From Saccoglossus kowalevskii (Eukaryota > Hemichordata > Enteropneusta > Harrimaniidae), in NCBI RefSeq assembly GCF_000003605.2, contig NW_003130356.1:466568-518554 (forward strand): 51,987 nucleotides of DNA, in the 5' to 3' direction. Below are positions 36,101 to 47,800 of this stretch, piece after piece. The stretch's first letter is position 1, and each line of letters opens with the position of its first letter. Below the pieces are notes generated by a model that made no database searches, was not told the DNA's origin, and saw only the letters and a program-made list of their open reading frames with translations. The translations under genes were made by a program, and so were the position numbers.

Positions 36101-37206
36101 CGGTAAAATAATAATATTGTATTATTTCACAAAGGTCACCATCTATCTTAATTTCTGGGTGGAACTCACTTAGGCGAGAAAAAAAAAATGGTTGTTGTAT
36201 GTATGACGAATTGCTGAAAATCCCTCTCTCTATAACAACCCGAGCTCGAGTCTCCCCGTCAACGTCAAACCATTATAACACACAGCCAGAAACGCACACT
36301 AATTTTAATATTACTTATAATTATAGATGTAAGCGTGGATTGCAGAAAATGTCCCCCGAGCAAGAAGTATGTGAGAGCCCATACCTATCCATCTGGAACG
36401 ATACTATATCCAATAGAAGGGTGAGTTACAAAGCGGGTTTGACATGCTCAGAAATGTATTCAGCGATGAAGCGCAGCTGTGACGTAAACCGATGACTGGA
36501 AGGCCACACGTTCACAGCGTCCTTAATACTTTGACCTGTAGTCGCCCGTCAATAACTTTTTTTAGGGTTTTGTTACATTTGTTGAACGACAGCGCTTCAT
36601 TTTTTCGTCAGTGAAACATGTGGTCGCTAGAGGGCGCGATGTATTGGAATCCCGAGTTGATAGCTACGTATCATTTGTTATATTAAAGCTGGACGGTTGT
36701 CACCTGCGCACGCGCGGGAATTGAGTCCCAAGCGACGATAACAACACACGCTAAAAACACAAAGGCTCATGGGTAGACGCTTGTTTGTAAACAATGACAC
36801 GCTATGGCCATCTGGCGCATGCGCAGGTGACGACTCCCCCGCTTTAACTTGATTTGTTCCGTGTAATGAAAACGAATCGCGCGGATTGATTTATTTGCAA
36901 GCTAAATAGTACCGCTATGCGGGCGCATTTCTACATTTGTGATAACTACAAGCTGGGACAGAAGCTGGGGTTTTATAACCATACGCTTATCGATAAACAA
37001 AAATACTACTGCTATGACATACATGTAAATAACATTGCATTCATATTATAATATTTACTAGGGAACCTAACAAGTCGAGAGTGGTCAGCATCACGCAGTT
37101 TGATGCCAAAGTACAACCACGTTCCCTTGCAGAAACATTATATCCGTCGCTGATGGCGCTCTACAGTTCTTGTATGAAAAGAGGAGCTCAGAAATTACTT
37201 GAGTGA
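33116..37206 (+). CDS. START-domain lipid-transfer protein, STARD4/5/6 group, complete (6 exons)
   Basis: Small cytosolic START proteins bind a sterol, bile acid or similar lipid in a closed pocket and move it between membranes. Exons: 33116-33205, 35446-35498, 35649-35775, 35953-36073, 36327-36420, 37062-37206. Phases are 0,2,0,1,2 and the joined frame is 630 nt, 209 residues plus TGA; human STARD5 is about 213. Seen: DWKASSYENGNCVVSYKK near the N-terminus, YRSEFIIDVSPKAASQLL (49-66), VKWNSNAKEIHTIESLD (73-89), the START hallmark LVAARDFCNICGV at about 103-115, CPPSKKYVRAHTYPSG at about 140-155 and VVSITQFD in exon 6. There is no signal peptide or membrane segment, so it is a START-only protein. 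ATG 33116 was chosen because an in-frame TAG lies at 33059-33061 and no other ATG intervenes. STARD5 is the best guess by length; STARD4 or STARD6 are not excluded. Confidence 0.92.
33637..33768. mobile_element. Family B MITE, copy 1
   Basis: 132 bp. Starts TAAGGGCGGCAGTCGTCGTG, ends GCGCGACGACCACCGCGCTTTAA. Interior has CCTGTTCGATATGGGACTCA and TAAAATACATTGTTTATTTA. Inverted copy at 47140-47271. In START intron 1. Confidence 0.88.
34514..34543 (+). pseudogene. Intronic echo of START exon 4
   Basis: Thirty bases matching exon 4 (36013-36042) at 28 positions: GATTTTTGCAACAT, two changed bases, then GCGGAGTGACCAAG. It would encode DFCNIGGVTK, the START hallmark, but stops soon after and has no splice borders that fit. 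Confidence 0.6.
34661..34954. mobile_element. Family A TTAA MITE, copy 1
   Basis: 294 bp between TTAA 34661-34664 and TTAA 34951-34954. TIR AGCGCGGTAGTCGTCGCGCT (then GCG) perfect on both sides, extending to CATGTG. Interior GATAAACATTGATTTTCCCA, AATCACAAGTATGAGGTTTG and CAAAGTCGCCATCTTTGTTT. This is the best-preserved copy. In START intron 1. Confidence 0.93.
36683..36847. mobile_element. Family C TTAA MITE, copy 3
   Basis: 165 bp between TTAA sites. Left AGCTGGACGGTTGTCACCTG, right GGCGCATGCGCAGGTGACGA then CTCCCCCGCT. Shares ATTGAGTCCCAAGCGACGAT and TTGTTTGTAAACAA with copies 1 and 2. In START intron 5. Confidence 0.88.
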
Positions 37207-37440
37207 CTTCAGTACGGCATCATTGGTGTAATTCAACTTTTGAGTAAACTGGTTTTCCGTGGACATTTGAGGCATGCGAAGGAGGAGAGGGGGGGGGGCA
37301 AATGCAGCCTACCAAGGAATCGCTGCCATATTTGCACAATGTAACTTCGTATAATCACTACTACTTTTAAAGTGTTTATTTTCTCAAAGTTTCTTTTAGA
37401 AATGATTCGGAGTAAGATCGATTCATTCATTATCTTGTAC

Positions 37441-37481
37441 ATTAAAAATCAATGTAAAAGTTATATTTTGTATGAATTAAA
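37441..37481 (+). terminator. Candidate polyadenylation signals of START gene
   Basis: Two ATTAAA hexamers, at 37441-37446 and 37476-37481, lie 235-275 bases after the stop codon, followed by T-rich sequence (ATTTTGTTCC). This is the usual variant signal, but no cDNA end is available. Confidence 0.35.
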
Positions 37482-37612
37482 TTATTATAAACAATTGATA
37501 ATTGTAATTTTGTTCCTTCTATTGTCTATATATTGTAAAACGTGAGTTCCGCTGAATATGTGAACTTGGTCTGGGACAAATCGGTAACTATTTCTTTCCT
37601 CGCCACTACATT

Positions 37613-37965
37613 ACATCACATCGCAGCGTATAAAATCACATCGCATTGTTATGTATCACATCACATCACCTCGCATCGCATCGCATCACATCACATCACA
37701 TCACATCACATCACATTACATCACATCACATCACATAACATCACATCACCTCGCATCACATTGCATCACATCACATTGCATCGCATCGCATCAAATCACA
37801 TCATATCATATCACATTGCATCATATCACATCACATCACATCACATCACATCACATCACATCACATCACATCACATCACATCACATCGCATCACATTGCA
37901 TCGCATCGCATCAAATCACATCGTATCATATCAAATCGCATCATATCACATCGTTTCGTACTAGT
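37613..37965. repeat. CATCA pentanucleotide microsatellite
   Basis: About 350 bases of CATCA with interruptions (CATCG, CATTG, CATAT), some higher-order repeats. Open frames through it are artefacts. About 400 bp past the START stop codon. Confidence 0.97.
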
Positions 37966-38769
37966 CAGATCAGTTTCATTTAATTCCTCATCCATTTATA
38001 TCATTTATCATGGCCGTATTCATTTCACGTTGGTCCGCAGTTAGTAGGGCATTGATGTGCAGATTTAAAAGCAATAATATTGCATAATGTACAAAGTATT
38101 AGCAGATTCCAAATCGTAAACGGAGTTAGTCGAAATCGAGTTAGAAACTGGGATTGCTGGATTATACGTAGATTAGTTCTGACCAATAAAAAAAGATATT
38201 ATATAGATGCTACATCACCAGAGGAATATTTGACATTAGATTTGCAGGATGCTTATTTACACCAATGCATTCAAGCAGCTGTTACATAGTGTGATTTAAA
38301 GTCGTATTTGGGTCTTCTCCCATGGTAATCACTAAGCCACTTCACTAAGCATGCACTACTTTAGTGGATATAAATTGCCATATTACACCTTGATCGATGA
38401 CCCCTTGTTATATGGCATGATGGGAAAAGTTACTCTGCTATTCTGTTCCAGTTGAGCTTTGATGGTCCAAAGTTGAGACTAGAGGGCGTTACTTATAGAA
38501 AAGGTGTATTTGAAAATGCAATGTTTGGGAAAAATATACAATTTGTTAATACACAATGTGTTAATAATAAATAACATAGTCGTCATGGTGATATATGACT
38601 TCGTTTTTTTCTACGAAGCACTATTAAAATTGTACTGCGTAAGTGTAGATATTTTAAAAGTTATTGCACGACATTCTCCGTGATATCACATCGTACAGTA
38701 TTTGAATACAAAGAAAATACAAAGATCAGTGGAAAATGAAGTACACGCATAAACAGTTGTATGAAAAGA
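37966..38769. other. Intergenic, no gene supported
   Basis: Holds a 69-codon plus-strand frame at 38080-38289 (ends LDLQDAYLHQCIQAAVT) that I could not assign to any family and for which no splice context is convincing. Otherwise AT-rich. Confidence 0.4.
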
Positions 38770-39022
38770 TTAAAGGGCGGTAGTCTTCGCGCCACGCATG
38801 CGTGAGATGGCGACTTTGACTATTGCGCAGATCAACGAGTACACACTGGGATGTTACCAAGCTTTAATTAAGTATTTTTAGGTGATTGGAAGGTATCGAA
38901 GAAGTCACCGGCGATAATTAGGGCAAGTCGCGCCCAGGTCAAACCTCATACTTGTGATTTCCATTTGAAGAGCGCATTGAATTGTGGGAAAATCAATGTT
39001 TATCAACACAAATGCGCTTTAA
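38770..39022. mobile_element. Family A TTAA MITE, copy 2 (inverted, end-deleted)
   Basis: Left end TTAAAGGGCGGTAGTCTTCG intact. The other terminal repeat is reduced to CAAATGCGCTTTAA, so about 20-30 bases of TIR are missing. Interior matches copy 1 in reverse (GGCGACTTTGACTATTGCGC, AAACCTCATACTTGTGAT). Confidence 0.88.
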
Positions 39023-40319
39023 AACGCATAGTGATCGAGTTTTTATCGCTGTTCAGTATTAAAACAAATGAATATCTTCAAGTCACACGGTGAACATCTT
39101 ACGGGTTTAACGTGTCGTCGAAATACAATACAACCCTTCCAGGTATGGTCTTACGTCAGATATGTGTCATGTGACCGCTTTGTATTTGTTTGATGATGTT
39201 AGTTTTATCAGTTCAGTTCACTGCCAACGCGTTACGAGTGGGTCGGATATCACGTGACTATTCTGTCATTCTCCATATCTGGGTTGCTGTATAATATCAT
39301 TTGAATTTCACAGATAATATTCATCAACCCATTTATCAAGAAATCCAATCTCGTTTGCCTCTGTGTTCACACTATTTCACATAGCTTCATTTACATCTTG
39401 GATCTGGCACAGGAAGTGGTGTTGCTATAACTCAGTCAACGTTATTTTTTCTTAACTCCAGTACGTATGGTAGGGTAAAATGTCAAAAACAGTCGGTTGT
39501 TTGTTATTTTTAGTTAATTTTTAAAGTTATTTTTTAACTTGTCTTGGCAAAATAAAGATAATAACAAATAATTGGTTAAATGATTGTTCTTTTCTGTGGA
39601 TTTTAACTAATAGTTTTAAACTCTGTAATTTGTGATTTTCTCATAAAGGTTTCGGATTTTTCTTGCAGAAAAAGACTTATTCGGCATCAAATATCATGCA
39701 CTTTTCTTTAAACAAATGGACCATCATTGTATTGTGATCTTTAATGAGCCCTTTACGTTTTATTTACTCGGTCTTCTCATTCGAACAGACGCCGGGGCGC
39801 ATGACAAAATCCTCCCTGACTTCCATCGTGACCTTTCAAATTTGGTGTAATCGCAAAAACCATATCTATTGGTCGAAGAACAACGCCATTTAAAAATCTA
39901 CTGGCATTGAGACTACGACCAAGAAACGTGGGTGACTATTTTATCTCTGACTGCTTCGTTCTTTTGTCGGCCTTGTTCACATCATGGATTATCGCGATTT
40001 CTTCCAAATAAGTCGTTGTTTTGTTGCAGAATGTTACTCATGCATTTTTTACATTGTGTAAATTTTCGGCGCACATGCGGTTGTTACACTATTTCATGCC
40101 GATATCTGTTTATAATTGGTTCGTTTACGTTATGCGCACTTTTTGTATTCACTGTCAATCTGTGTTTTTGAGAAAATCTTTCAAATAATATACATAAAAT
40201 AGGGAAAATAGCAGCGGTTGCTATATACTACAGTGAAAACACAATAATTCGGGGTTTAACAACCATAGTTTGGAAATTGAAAAAAGCAGGCAAAGAATTT
40301 CAAAAGTACCAATGAAAGC
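39023..40319. other. Intergenic, nothing recognised
   Basis: AT-rich with short unrelated frames; a 79-codon plus-strand frame at 39932-40171 is Cys/Phe-rich and looks like chance. Confidence 0.4.
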
Positions 40320-40490
40320 AGAGTCTGTAAATTCTGTAATAATTGCATTGAAGACGAGGTCTATTTTCTTTTAGTTTGTCAAAAATTTGAATTGCACAAT
40401 CTCGACTACTATTACATAAAATTACATAAACTAAAGACCCGACTGACAATAAAATCTCTTGTCTCGTATTTTTCTTACACATACAAATAA
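40320..40490 (+). pseudogene. Non-LTR retrotransposon C-terminal fragment
   Basis: Frame RVCKFCNNCIEDEVYFLLVC ... SLVSYFSYTYK then stop. The C-x2-C ... EDE-x-x-FLL-x-C pattern is common at the C-terminus of metazoan non-LTR reverse transcriptases. Only about 56 codons; no upstream domains, so it is a 5'-truncated relic. Confidence 0.6.
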
Positions 40491-40780
40491 TTTAGATCAG
40501 CATTAGCATCACTTTATTTTAGCTGCGACACAAAAGAGAATAGATTTTATTCTTCAATAATTAATTTTTGTATTTACATGTATGTATATAACTAAACGTT
40601 TAAAATGGAAAAGAAAAACGTTATAAACATATGGGGCATGAACACGTATAGCAATCATTGTACGGAGGTAAAAAGTTTCCTCATTTTTGCGGCCTTCAAA
40701 TGTTCAACAAAATCAAATATATAACTTTGCGTAAGCAACCAACCAAAATCACCGGACAAGTCTTGACATAGAATACACAG

Positions 40781-40951
40781 GGAAAGAGGAAACGAGGAAG
40801 GCCAAAAAACACCTGGCGGAGGGACCTCAACGATGATGTTAGGCACTCAAGATCCACCTGGGGAGAGCTAGATACTGCAGCACAGGACCGCATACGCTTG
40901 AGAACTGTCATCGATGGCCTATGTTCCAGGAGGGGCGACAGGCCAAAGTGA
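40781..40951 (+). pseudogene. Retrotransposon endonuclease/RT-type C-terminal fragment
   Basis: Frame GKRKRGRPKNTWRRDLNDDV ... TWGELDTAAQDRIRLRT ... GLCSRRGDRPK then stop. This GRPK-x-TWRR ... TWGE-x-x-x-x-A-x-DR-x-x-WR pattern is the usual tail of a widespread animal LINE protein. An in-frame TAG lies just upstream at 40769-40771, so it is a dead fragment. Confidence 0.75.
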
Positions 40952-41299
40952 AGTGACAGATAGTAAGAGACGAAAGCGAGTTTTCATATCCGAAGCGAGT
41001 AATAGTATCTCGAGCAACCCACGAACAACTCCGCTGATTGTCATACGAAACTCGTAACACGCAGTGCCGCAGCCTACTTTACCTTGATTCAGAGTTACTA
41101 TTTTCGTTCCAGGAGTACGAATACACGCAGAATGAAATAAACAAGCAGATTGATTGTTCGTGTGTATGACAAATCGATCAGTGTAATTTGAATATTCGTA
41201 ACGACTCTGTGTTCTCAGGCTTGTTCTTTTACGCCAAAGCGCCAAACTGCGTTCTGTAAGCAAATAACACCGAATAAACGGCAAGGTAAAGACTATGTC

Positions 41300-41404
41300 T
41301 AATTATAGTAAACACGTACTGCGTGCGTGACTCGAACCGGCGCTCGCGTACCGCACCTAATCGCCTAGCTTCACGCCACTACACGTCTTCCCCTCGGCCA
41401 CCGG
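41300..41404 (-). mobile_element. tRNA-like SINE head or tRNA pseudogene
   Basis: On the minus strand, an A-box-like TGGCCGAGGGG (41400-41390) is followed about 51 bases later by a B box GGTTCGAGTC (41338-41329), the spacing of a tRNA with a long variable arm (Leu/Ser type). The acceptor and T stems do not pair, so it is not a working tRNA. Confidence 0.5.
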
Positions 41405-41752
41405 GCATCCCCAAAAAAGGATGCTTAATAACCGAGCTTATTACGTGCAGAGAACATGAAACCCGTCCACGCGATACGCGCCACACAGCATGGCCAGAAT
41501 GCGGCAAAGGCCTTCAGATCTGGCTGTAGTAGGATGGTGAAAGTAATGGTACAGCATAATTTTGGGCGTTGTCTTGGTTCAGGGGACAAGACTGTTCTAG
41601 ACGGAGTCATGTATTGTGTTGACCACACGTGTTGCAAAATATTTTGTTTTATTTTTCGAAAATTAGAAAATGTGAATATTGAAGGTAATGAAATAATCTA
41701 TTAAAGTATGCAACGCTACCATGATCGCAAAATGGAGACGTGGTCGTATGCG

Positions 41753-41962
41753 TACTGTAAACGTGTCTTTTTAGCTAGCATGTTATTTTAGCTAATTTAG
41801 CTAATCTGTAATTTCGCTAATTCAAGATGTCACTAATTTAAAATAAAGCATATTCTCACAGTGAAATTGTTGATACTTTAGCTAAATTAAGATTCCGTTA
41901 ATTCATGCATTGAGCCAAATTCGCTAGAATGGTATGTAGCTATTTAAACATATTTTACAGTA
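41753..41962. mobile_element. CTGTA-ended MITE-like element
   Basis: TA-CTGTAAACG to TTTTACAG-TA, 210 bp, with repeated TTTAGCTAA/TTCGCTAATT motifs inside. Ends resemble families D and E; interior differs. Confidence 0.6.
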
Positions 41963-44577
41963 TTTTATTAATAGATTATTTTTTTAAATACACACGACGA
42001 CTTTTAATAGTGAGCAAAAATACGGGCCCGCTCGGTGACAAATCGTCTAGATCACGTATTCAATTCGTGCCCCGCCCAAAAGAATGTAAATAGGTCTGAG
42101 ATGAAAAGATTGGATATAACCAAAATTATTTCAAGACCGTGGCGTATACGGTATGCGTTGCTGTTGTCCCTCACGGTCAAGCCGATCTTGTTGAACTCCA
42201 ATTTCAAAATTTTCGGCCATGTTAGCCAAATTTAGGTAATTTTTCACGAAAAACGCAATTTTTTTTAGCCAAGGGCCGCTTTCAACGTAGAACTTTTTGA
42301 GTCCAGTTTTTAACTGACTCCCATCCAGGCTCCAAGTATGTACAGCCCCTCCCGGATCGTGACGCCCGTCCACGCCCAATCAAAAATGAATGTTTGATGG
42401 TACAGCGCCGCCATACGACAATAACAATACATCATCGTTTGACTTGATAGACAATTTGTAACCATTGGAATGTTAACAAGTTCAAAATTAATATACGTGT
42501 CAGAGTCGTCATGTGTATTTTACGAGTAATACAAATTTCAACTGTTAACTCGTCTGATGGCACACTTGAGGACAACGTAGTTTTTAATAACAGATCTGTT
42601 TGTCCGAATCACATGGTCTCATGAATATTCATGATATAGTAATGACGAACCTCAAATCAATGCTTATGATGCTTAAATCACTATGAGTTACTCACTAAAC
42701 TCCGGAGATAAATAATATAATTCAGATTAATACAGCATTATGAAAACAACACGAAGACAAATAAGATGGCATATATTTAAAAACAACATTCACGTCTCTA
42801 TACAAATAAATGGTATTCAAAGAATATTGAACGCGTTAAATACATAAATACCATTTGTAACACCGTTTATTCACCAGGGTTATCAGAGTTCCTTTTACTA
42901 GTATTTGATTATTATAAGTTCTGGAAATACATTGTAAACCAAAGTTACTTGTTTTCGCTAATCATCAGCTCCCATTAAGCCTAAAATATAGTCCGTCGCT
43001 TGGTTTTTCTCAAATTTTAATATTATATGTAGTAATATTCGCGAACAAATAAAAATAAGTCAGCAAAACACCATCACAGCCCAAACTAAAAAAAAATTGA
43101 AACACCGTACAACGCCACCTAGCGGCAGTGAACATGGCATTCAATGCGCACGCGCAACTGTGTCTATTGTTCAATGCGCGATTTAATTCGTCACAAAAGT
43201 ATATTGTCCCTCCCTTTTTTATAAAAACGATTCTGGATAGTTGCGGTAATATAGTTTTTAGTCTGCACGAATACGGTAAGTTATTACATTTAATCAGGTT
43301 AGTGTGCTGGCAAATGGCATACATTGTTGTGTGGCAATTTGCGATGGCGTCCTGAGTCTACATCATACGTCCTAGCTTCCCGGCCCTGTGGCATGACTAT
43401 GTGTACATCGCCGCCAGGCGTCAGAGTCGCTAGGCGATCACAATGGCGGTGACAATAACATAGGACATTTAATATCTCAGTTGTGTTGACAGCGATTGCA
43501 AATAACTCTAAATTAGAGTGGCACTGTGTGTCGGAGGTCAGGAGACTTTTCAGGCACACAGTCCTGTGCGCATAGCAAACGACAAATTCTTCCCGTGCAC
43601 TGTACTCATATGATCGTTACAATGTGTACGTCTTCAACACCATAGTCGCTTGTAACAAAGTTAAATAGAACTTTTATCAAACATTGGATAATGTGTGTAC
43701 CATTTCTTTATACCACAGTCACCTGGGGATGCAAATCAATAAATACTAATTTAAAAAAAGTCATATTCGCTATACGCATATAAATAAACAAGTTATGAAA
43801 CATAGTACCTAGCGAAATTGACACCATGCCGGTTTTCAAATGTATATATGCTTATAGCAGATGATTTTAAAAAAAAAATAGTATTTATTGATTTTCAGCA
43901 CCCAAGTTACTGTGCTAAATATACACAGAGGGGCTGATAATATCCGATATTTGATAAAAGTACTATTTAACTTTATGTTACAAGCAACTGTGGTTATTAT
44001 ATACATGTATTTTTAATGTCTATGGGTTAATATATAAAATTTGTGTTTTTTTGATTACTAGATAGTGATGCTACAACTGGCATGTTTATATAACCAAGTT
44101 TTGTCACAATGGAGGCATGGTAAATATTTTATTTGTTATCCATATAATAATAAGCACACTGTTTACTGCCATCATTGTATAATTCTCGTAATAACAATCA
44201 ATCGACTGTGTTCAAAAAAAGGAACTAGTCGTTGGACTACATCTGTCATAGTCATGTTCACAGCCATGGAATCCTATTTTTATCAGGTCATGGAGTGAGC
44301 ACTTTTCAAGTGAACTGTCACAAAATATTACGCAGAATAAATTCCCATCCATGCTAGAAAACATTGCTTTTGACTCAATATTTTTTCTTTATTAGTTGTT
44401 TTGTTCCAGTTATATATTTAAACATCGGTAATACTTCTGTGAACACTTAGTACATCTATTATTTACTTTATTAATCTGAAAACCTAAAAAGAAATGTTAA
44501 CTCTTTCTTTACGGTATTAATAAAGCATTATTCTATTCTATTCTTAGCGGTTCTTGCATCTTTACATAAATTAGAGG
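41963..44577. other. Upstream region of AKAP1-like gene, 5' exons unresolved
   Basis: CpG-containing patches near 42030-42420 and 43120-43460 are the best promoter candidates. A frame from ATG 43134 reaches a consensus donor GTAAGT at 43275 in phase 1, whereas the first confirmed exon needs phase 2, so it cannot join directly. A further intron-like spacer follows. A possible LINE tail lies at 44440-44548. Confidence 0.35.
44440..44548 (+). mobile_element. Probable LINE 3' tail with TATTC repeats
   Basis: AACTCTTTCTTTACGGTATT then AATAAAGCATTATTCTATTC and TATTCTT. A pre-terminal AATAAAG followed by a short TATTC tandem tail is typical of several invertebrate LINE 3' ends. No coding part is attached. 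Confidence 0.45.
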
Positions 44578-44739
44578 TACTGTAAAATACTTTATTCTCA
44601 CTTGAAATTAATTTTCGCTGAAGGAATGATTTAGTGACAATAAAATCCAGCGAATATATCTTTTTTCCTATATTTTACATTCAACTCAGTCAAAAATCAG
44701 CGAAAATTAAATCCAGCTAAAATAAAGTATTTTACAGTA
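44578..44739. mobile_element. Family D MITE, copy 3 (short)
   Basis: TA-CTGTAAAATACTTTATTCT to AAAATAAAGTATTTTACAG-TA, 162 bp, interior reversed relative to copy 1. It ends 64 bp before the first visible AKAP1-like exon. Confidence 0.88.
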
Positions 44740-44802
44740 GTTTTCAAAAAAAATATCTGTTGATTTATTTGTGACCGTTGATTAAATTTTTTTCCTTTCA
44801 AG

Positions 44803-47800
44803 TTCAAATGATTCAAAATTAAATGGAGCTGTCAATAGAGAATGTGGATCCAATGGTACCAGCATTCTCCAAGATATAGAAACTTCATCATCCTGTCACA
44901 TCAAGCATGTTTTTAACTTCCCGTCTGATGATGTCGGTGTTCTCATCGGAAGAGCAGTAAGTACTGGACTCTAATTACAATGAAGCTTTGAGGTAGAACG
45001 TTACTTGTGTGTTTTTTAATATGTGTACATATTCCAGGGAATACTGTGAAATACTTTATTTTCGCTGGAATTAATTTTCGCTAAAAAGGCTTTTTGGGAA
45101 TTTTGTATGAAACTTATTTTCACTGATTTTTGATGAGTGAAATGTGAAATATAGAAAAAAAAGTATATTCGCTGAATTTTATTTTCAGAGAATCATCCCT
45201 TCAGCGAAAATAGCGAAAATAAATTCCAAGCGAAAATAAAGTATTCTACAGTATAGCAGTAACAATATTTGAGTATAAGTAACCCTTAGAATAAAATTTG
45301 TTTTTATGTTAAAAATTTTATGTAATTTTCACTGAATTAAGTCTCAATTTTGGACTAAACAGACAAAATATGGCCTTGCTTTTAGTTTTTGATAAAAAAA
45401 ATTGAAAATTTATGTTAAAAAGAGCAGACTATAAAAGAAAATTATTTTGTGGTCGATTACTGTAGTTGGTACTCAAAGGATTCATCATTTTAATAATAGT
45501 CAACAGTATGTAGAATTTTTTGCTAAATAATTGTCAATTTAGTAGCGGTTTCCATAGATCTCACTAAAAATATTTTGTAATTAAAAACCTGCTACAATAA
45601 TTTAATTTTCAAATACTCTTTGACATAAACAAATAGTTTGTGGACCCAATTATTTTTACTCCTGCGTGCAAAGCACATCATTGGAGTCTTTATAGTTACT
45701 TCGTCTGTGTGTATGTATGTCTGTTCACTCTCCAGCTGTTAAAGGACATGGCATAATATGTGAAGTGATTTGGCATTAAATTTGGCGGTGGTTGTCGCGC
45801 TGTGCATGTGCAACATTTGTGTTGATAAACATTGATTTTCTCACAATCCAATGCGCTCTTCTAATGGGCATCACAAGTATGAGGTTTGACTTACACAAAT
45901 TACTACCGGTGACTCCTTCGATACCTACCAATCACTTAAAAAAATACCTAATTAAAGCTTTGTAACGTCTCAGTTTGTACTCGTTGATCTGCGCAACAGT
46001 CAAAGTCGCCATCTTTGTTTTTATGAGACCCATATATCTCGCGCATGCGTGGTGCGACGACTACTGCTCTTTAATTAAAATTATTTCCCAAATGAGTTTG
46101 AAATTTCTTTAAATTTAATTAATAATATTTATATCATGTATATTTAAAAAAAAGATCAATTTTTCTGATTCAAGTGGCGTCTATTAGAAAAAAGTCTATA
46201 ACAAAAGAGTTTTTTTGTTTTGTTTTTTGTATATTTGTATATATTTGTATATACTGGGTATCATCCAATTTTTGAAGTTGTCTTACTTTAATTACTAAAA
46301 TAGGGAAGCACTATCAACGATTTACGTGAGAAATCAAATGCGTCAATTATGATAAAAAAACTTATACACGTTCCTGGATATCATCAGTGTATTGTGACTG
46401 GTAAGTCAACGTATTGATATTACTTTATTTCACGACTATTCGCATGGTTTCTTTCTTTCTTTTTTTATTTTTCCAATTTATTGCTTTGATATATGCTATA
46501 CCAGTTGTGAGTAAAGACCTATATCTCAGACAATCTAAAATAGTTATTTTGGGGATAAAGCTGGGATAACAACCACTTTTTTCATCGTAGGGGCTTTCTC
46601 AAATTTATTTTGTTTGTGGGGAAGGAAAGCGGTCAAAGGTATATTTTGGTGGTGAATTCAGTTTTTAATTCTCCTAGTTAACAAAAATTGATGTTTTTTT
46701 TTTTATTTGATAGCAGCAGTGCTCCGTTTGGTCTATAAAATACAATAAATTACTATGATATCATGTTTTTTTTGAAATATTAAATAAATGTTCATCTATA
46801 TGTATTTCTAATGTTACAGGTCTACAAAGTCAAGTTCTTGCGGCATTGGCACTAATCAAGACAATGTTTCCTGACGTAGACACCACTAAATCTTCATCCC
46901 ACCACACTGATGGATTTGAAAATAAGGTACAGTACAACTCAGTTGCTAACACAAGGAAACTAGTTTAATTTTGCGACATAATTTTTGCAAATTTTGTGTG
47001 TCGGTCACGATCATGAAATGTTGTAGCAGCGAACAGTCCTACGACACAAATCGTCAGCGACTTTTGCAAAATTTTGTCTGTTATAAAATCATCAAATCGT
47101 GAAAATTACAAGTAGCGAAAATTAAGCGGTTTACAATATTTAAAGCACGGTGGTCGTTGTGCAGCGCATGTTCGAATTTTATGTAAATAAACAATGTATT
47201 TTACACACGTTGTATACGTTGCTATGAGTCCCATATCGAACAGGACGCGGCACAACGACTGACGCCTTTAATATTTTCACCACCAGTTCCCTCTTTTCAT
47301 CACAAATTCACAAAATGTCCCCGTTTATAGTCTGCACTTTCCTTCAGAAGATTAGGACAAAACATTTTTTTTAGTAAAAACTGAAAATTGGCTTCAAAAT
47401 TAGGGTTCATTTCCAGAAATATTGACGAATATAAGAAAAAAAGTGCAGCAAAATTTGGGCGAGAACGTCTGGTGGTGAATAGGTTAACCATTCTACATGT
47501 ATAAACATACAACTTCTGTGAATGTAAATGTGTTATATATAAAGATATTAATTGTAATACATGTAAAAGTAGTTGTTATTGCAACAGAAAGTACAGACAA
47601 CTTTGATCAAATGCCGCTTTGAGAAGTGCGCCCTCTATAAAGATGATATGACGTGCGACTGCTGCAAAACGATTTGTGTGACGTAACTAATTGTGTTAAT
47701 ACACTGGGGAATCATTGATGCAACAAAAATTATACATCGATACAAGGATCTTGAAAAACATGTTTCTATTTGTAATATATTTGTAAAAACAAAGGAAATT

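Larger units (their letters stand above)
44897..46875 (+). other. AKAP1: KH domain of AKAP1-like gene
   Basis: Begins HIKHVFNFPSDDVGVLIGRA in the first visible exon and continues GSTINDLREKSNASIMIKKL, GYHQCIVTG and QVLAALALIKTMFP. The GXXG loop that grips the RNA backbone is GRAG, and the intron between 44956 and 46304 falls inside it, just before the second Gly. Confidence 0.88.

Noticed and set aside
37542-37983. 140- and 110-codon frames rich in His, Ile, Thr and Ser
   Set aside because: Translations of the CATCA microsatellite in different frames.
38080-38289. 69-codon plus-strand frame ending LDLQDAYLHQCIQAAVT
   Set aside because: Fairly protein-like composition, but no recognised family and no fitting splice sites; could be a relic.
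41300-41404. Functional tRNA gene
   Set aside because: Internal boxes are present but the acceptor and T stems do not pair.
44065-44298. 77-codon plus-strand frame considered as an AKAP1 N-terminal exon
   Set aside because: No anchor-like hydrophobic start and no donor in the phase required by the exon at 44803.
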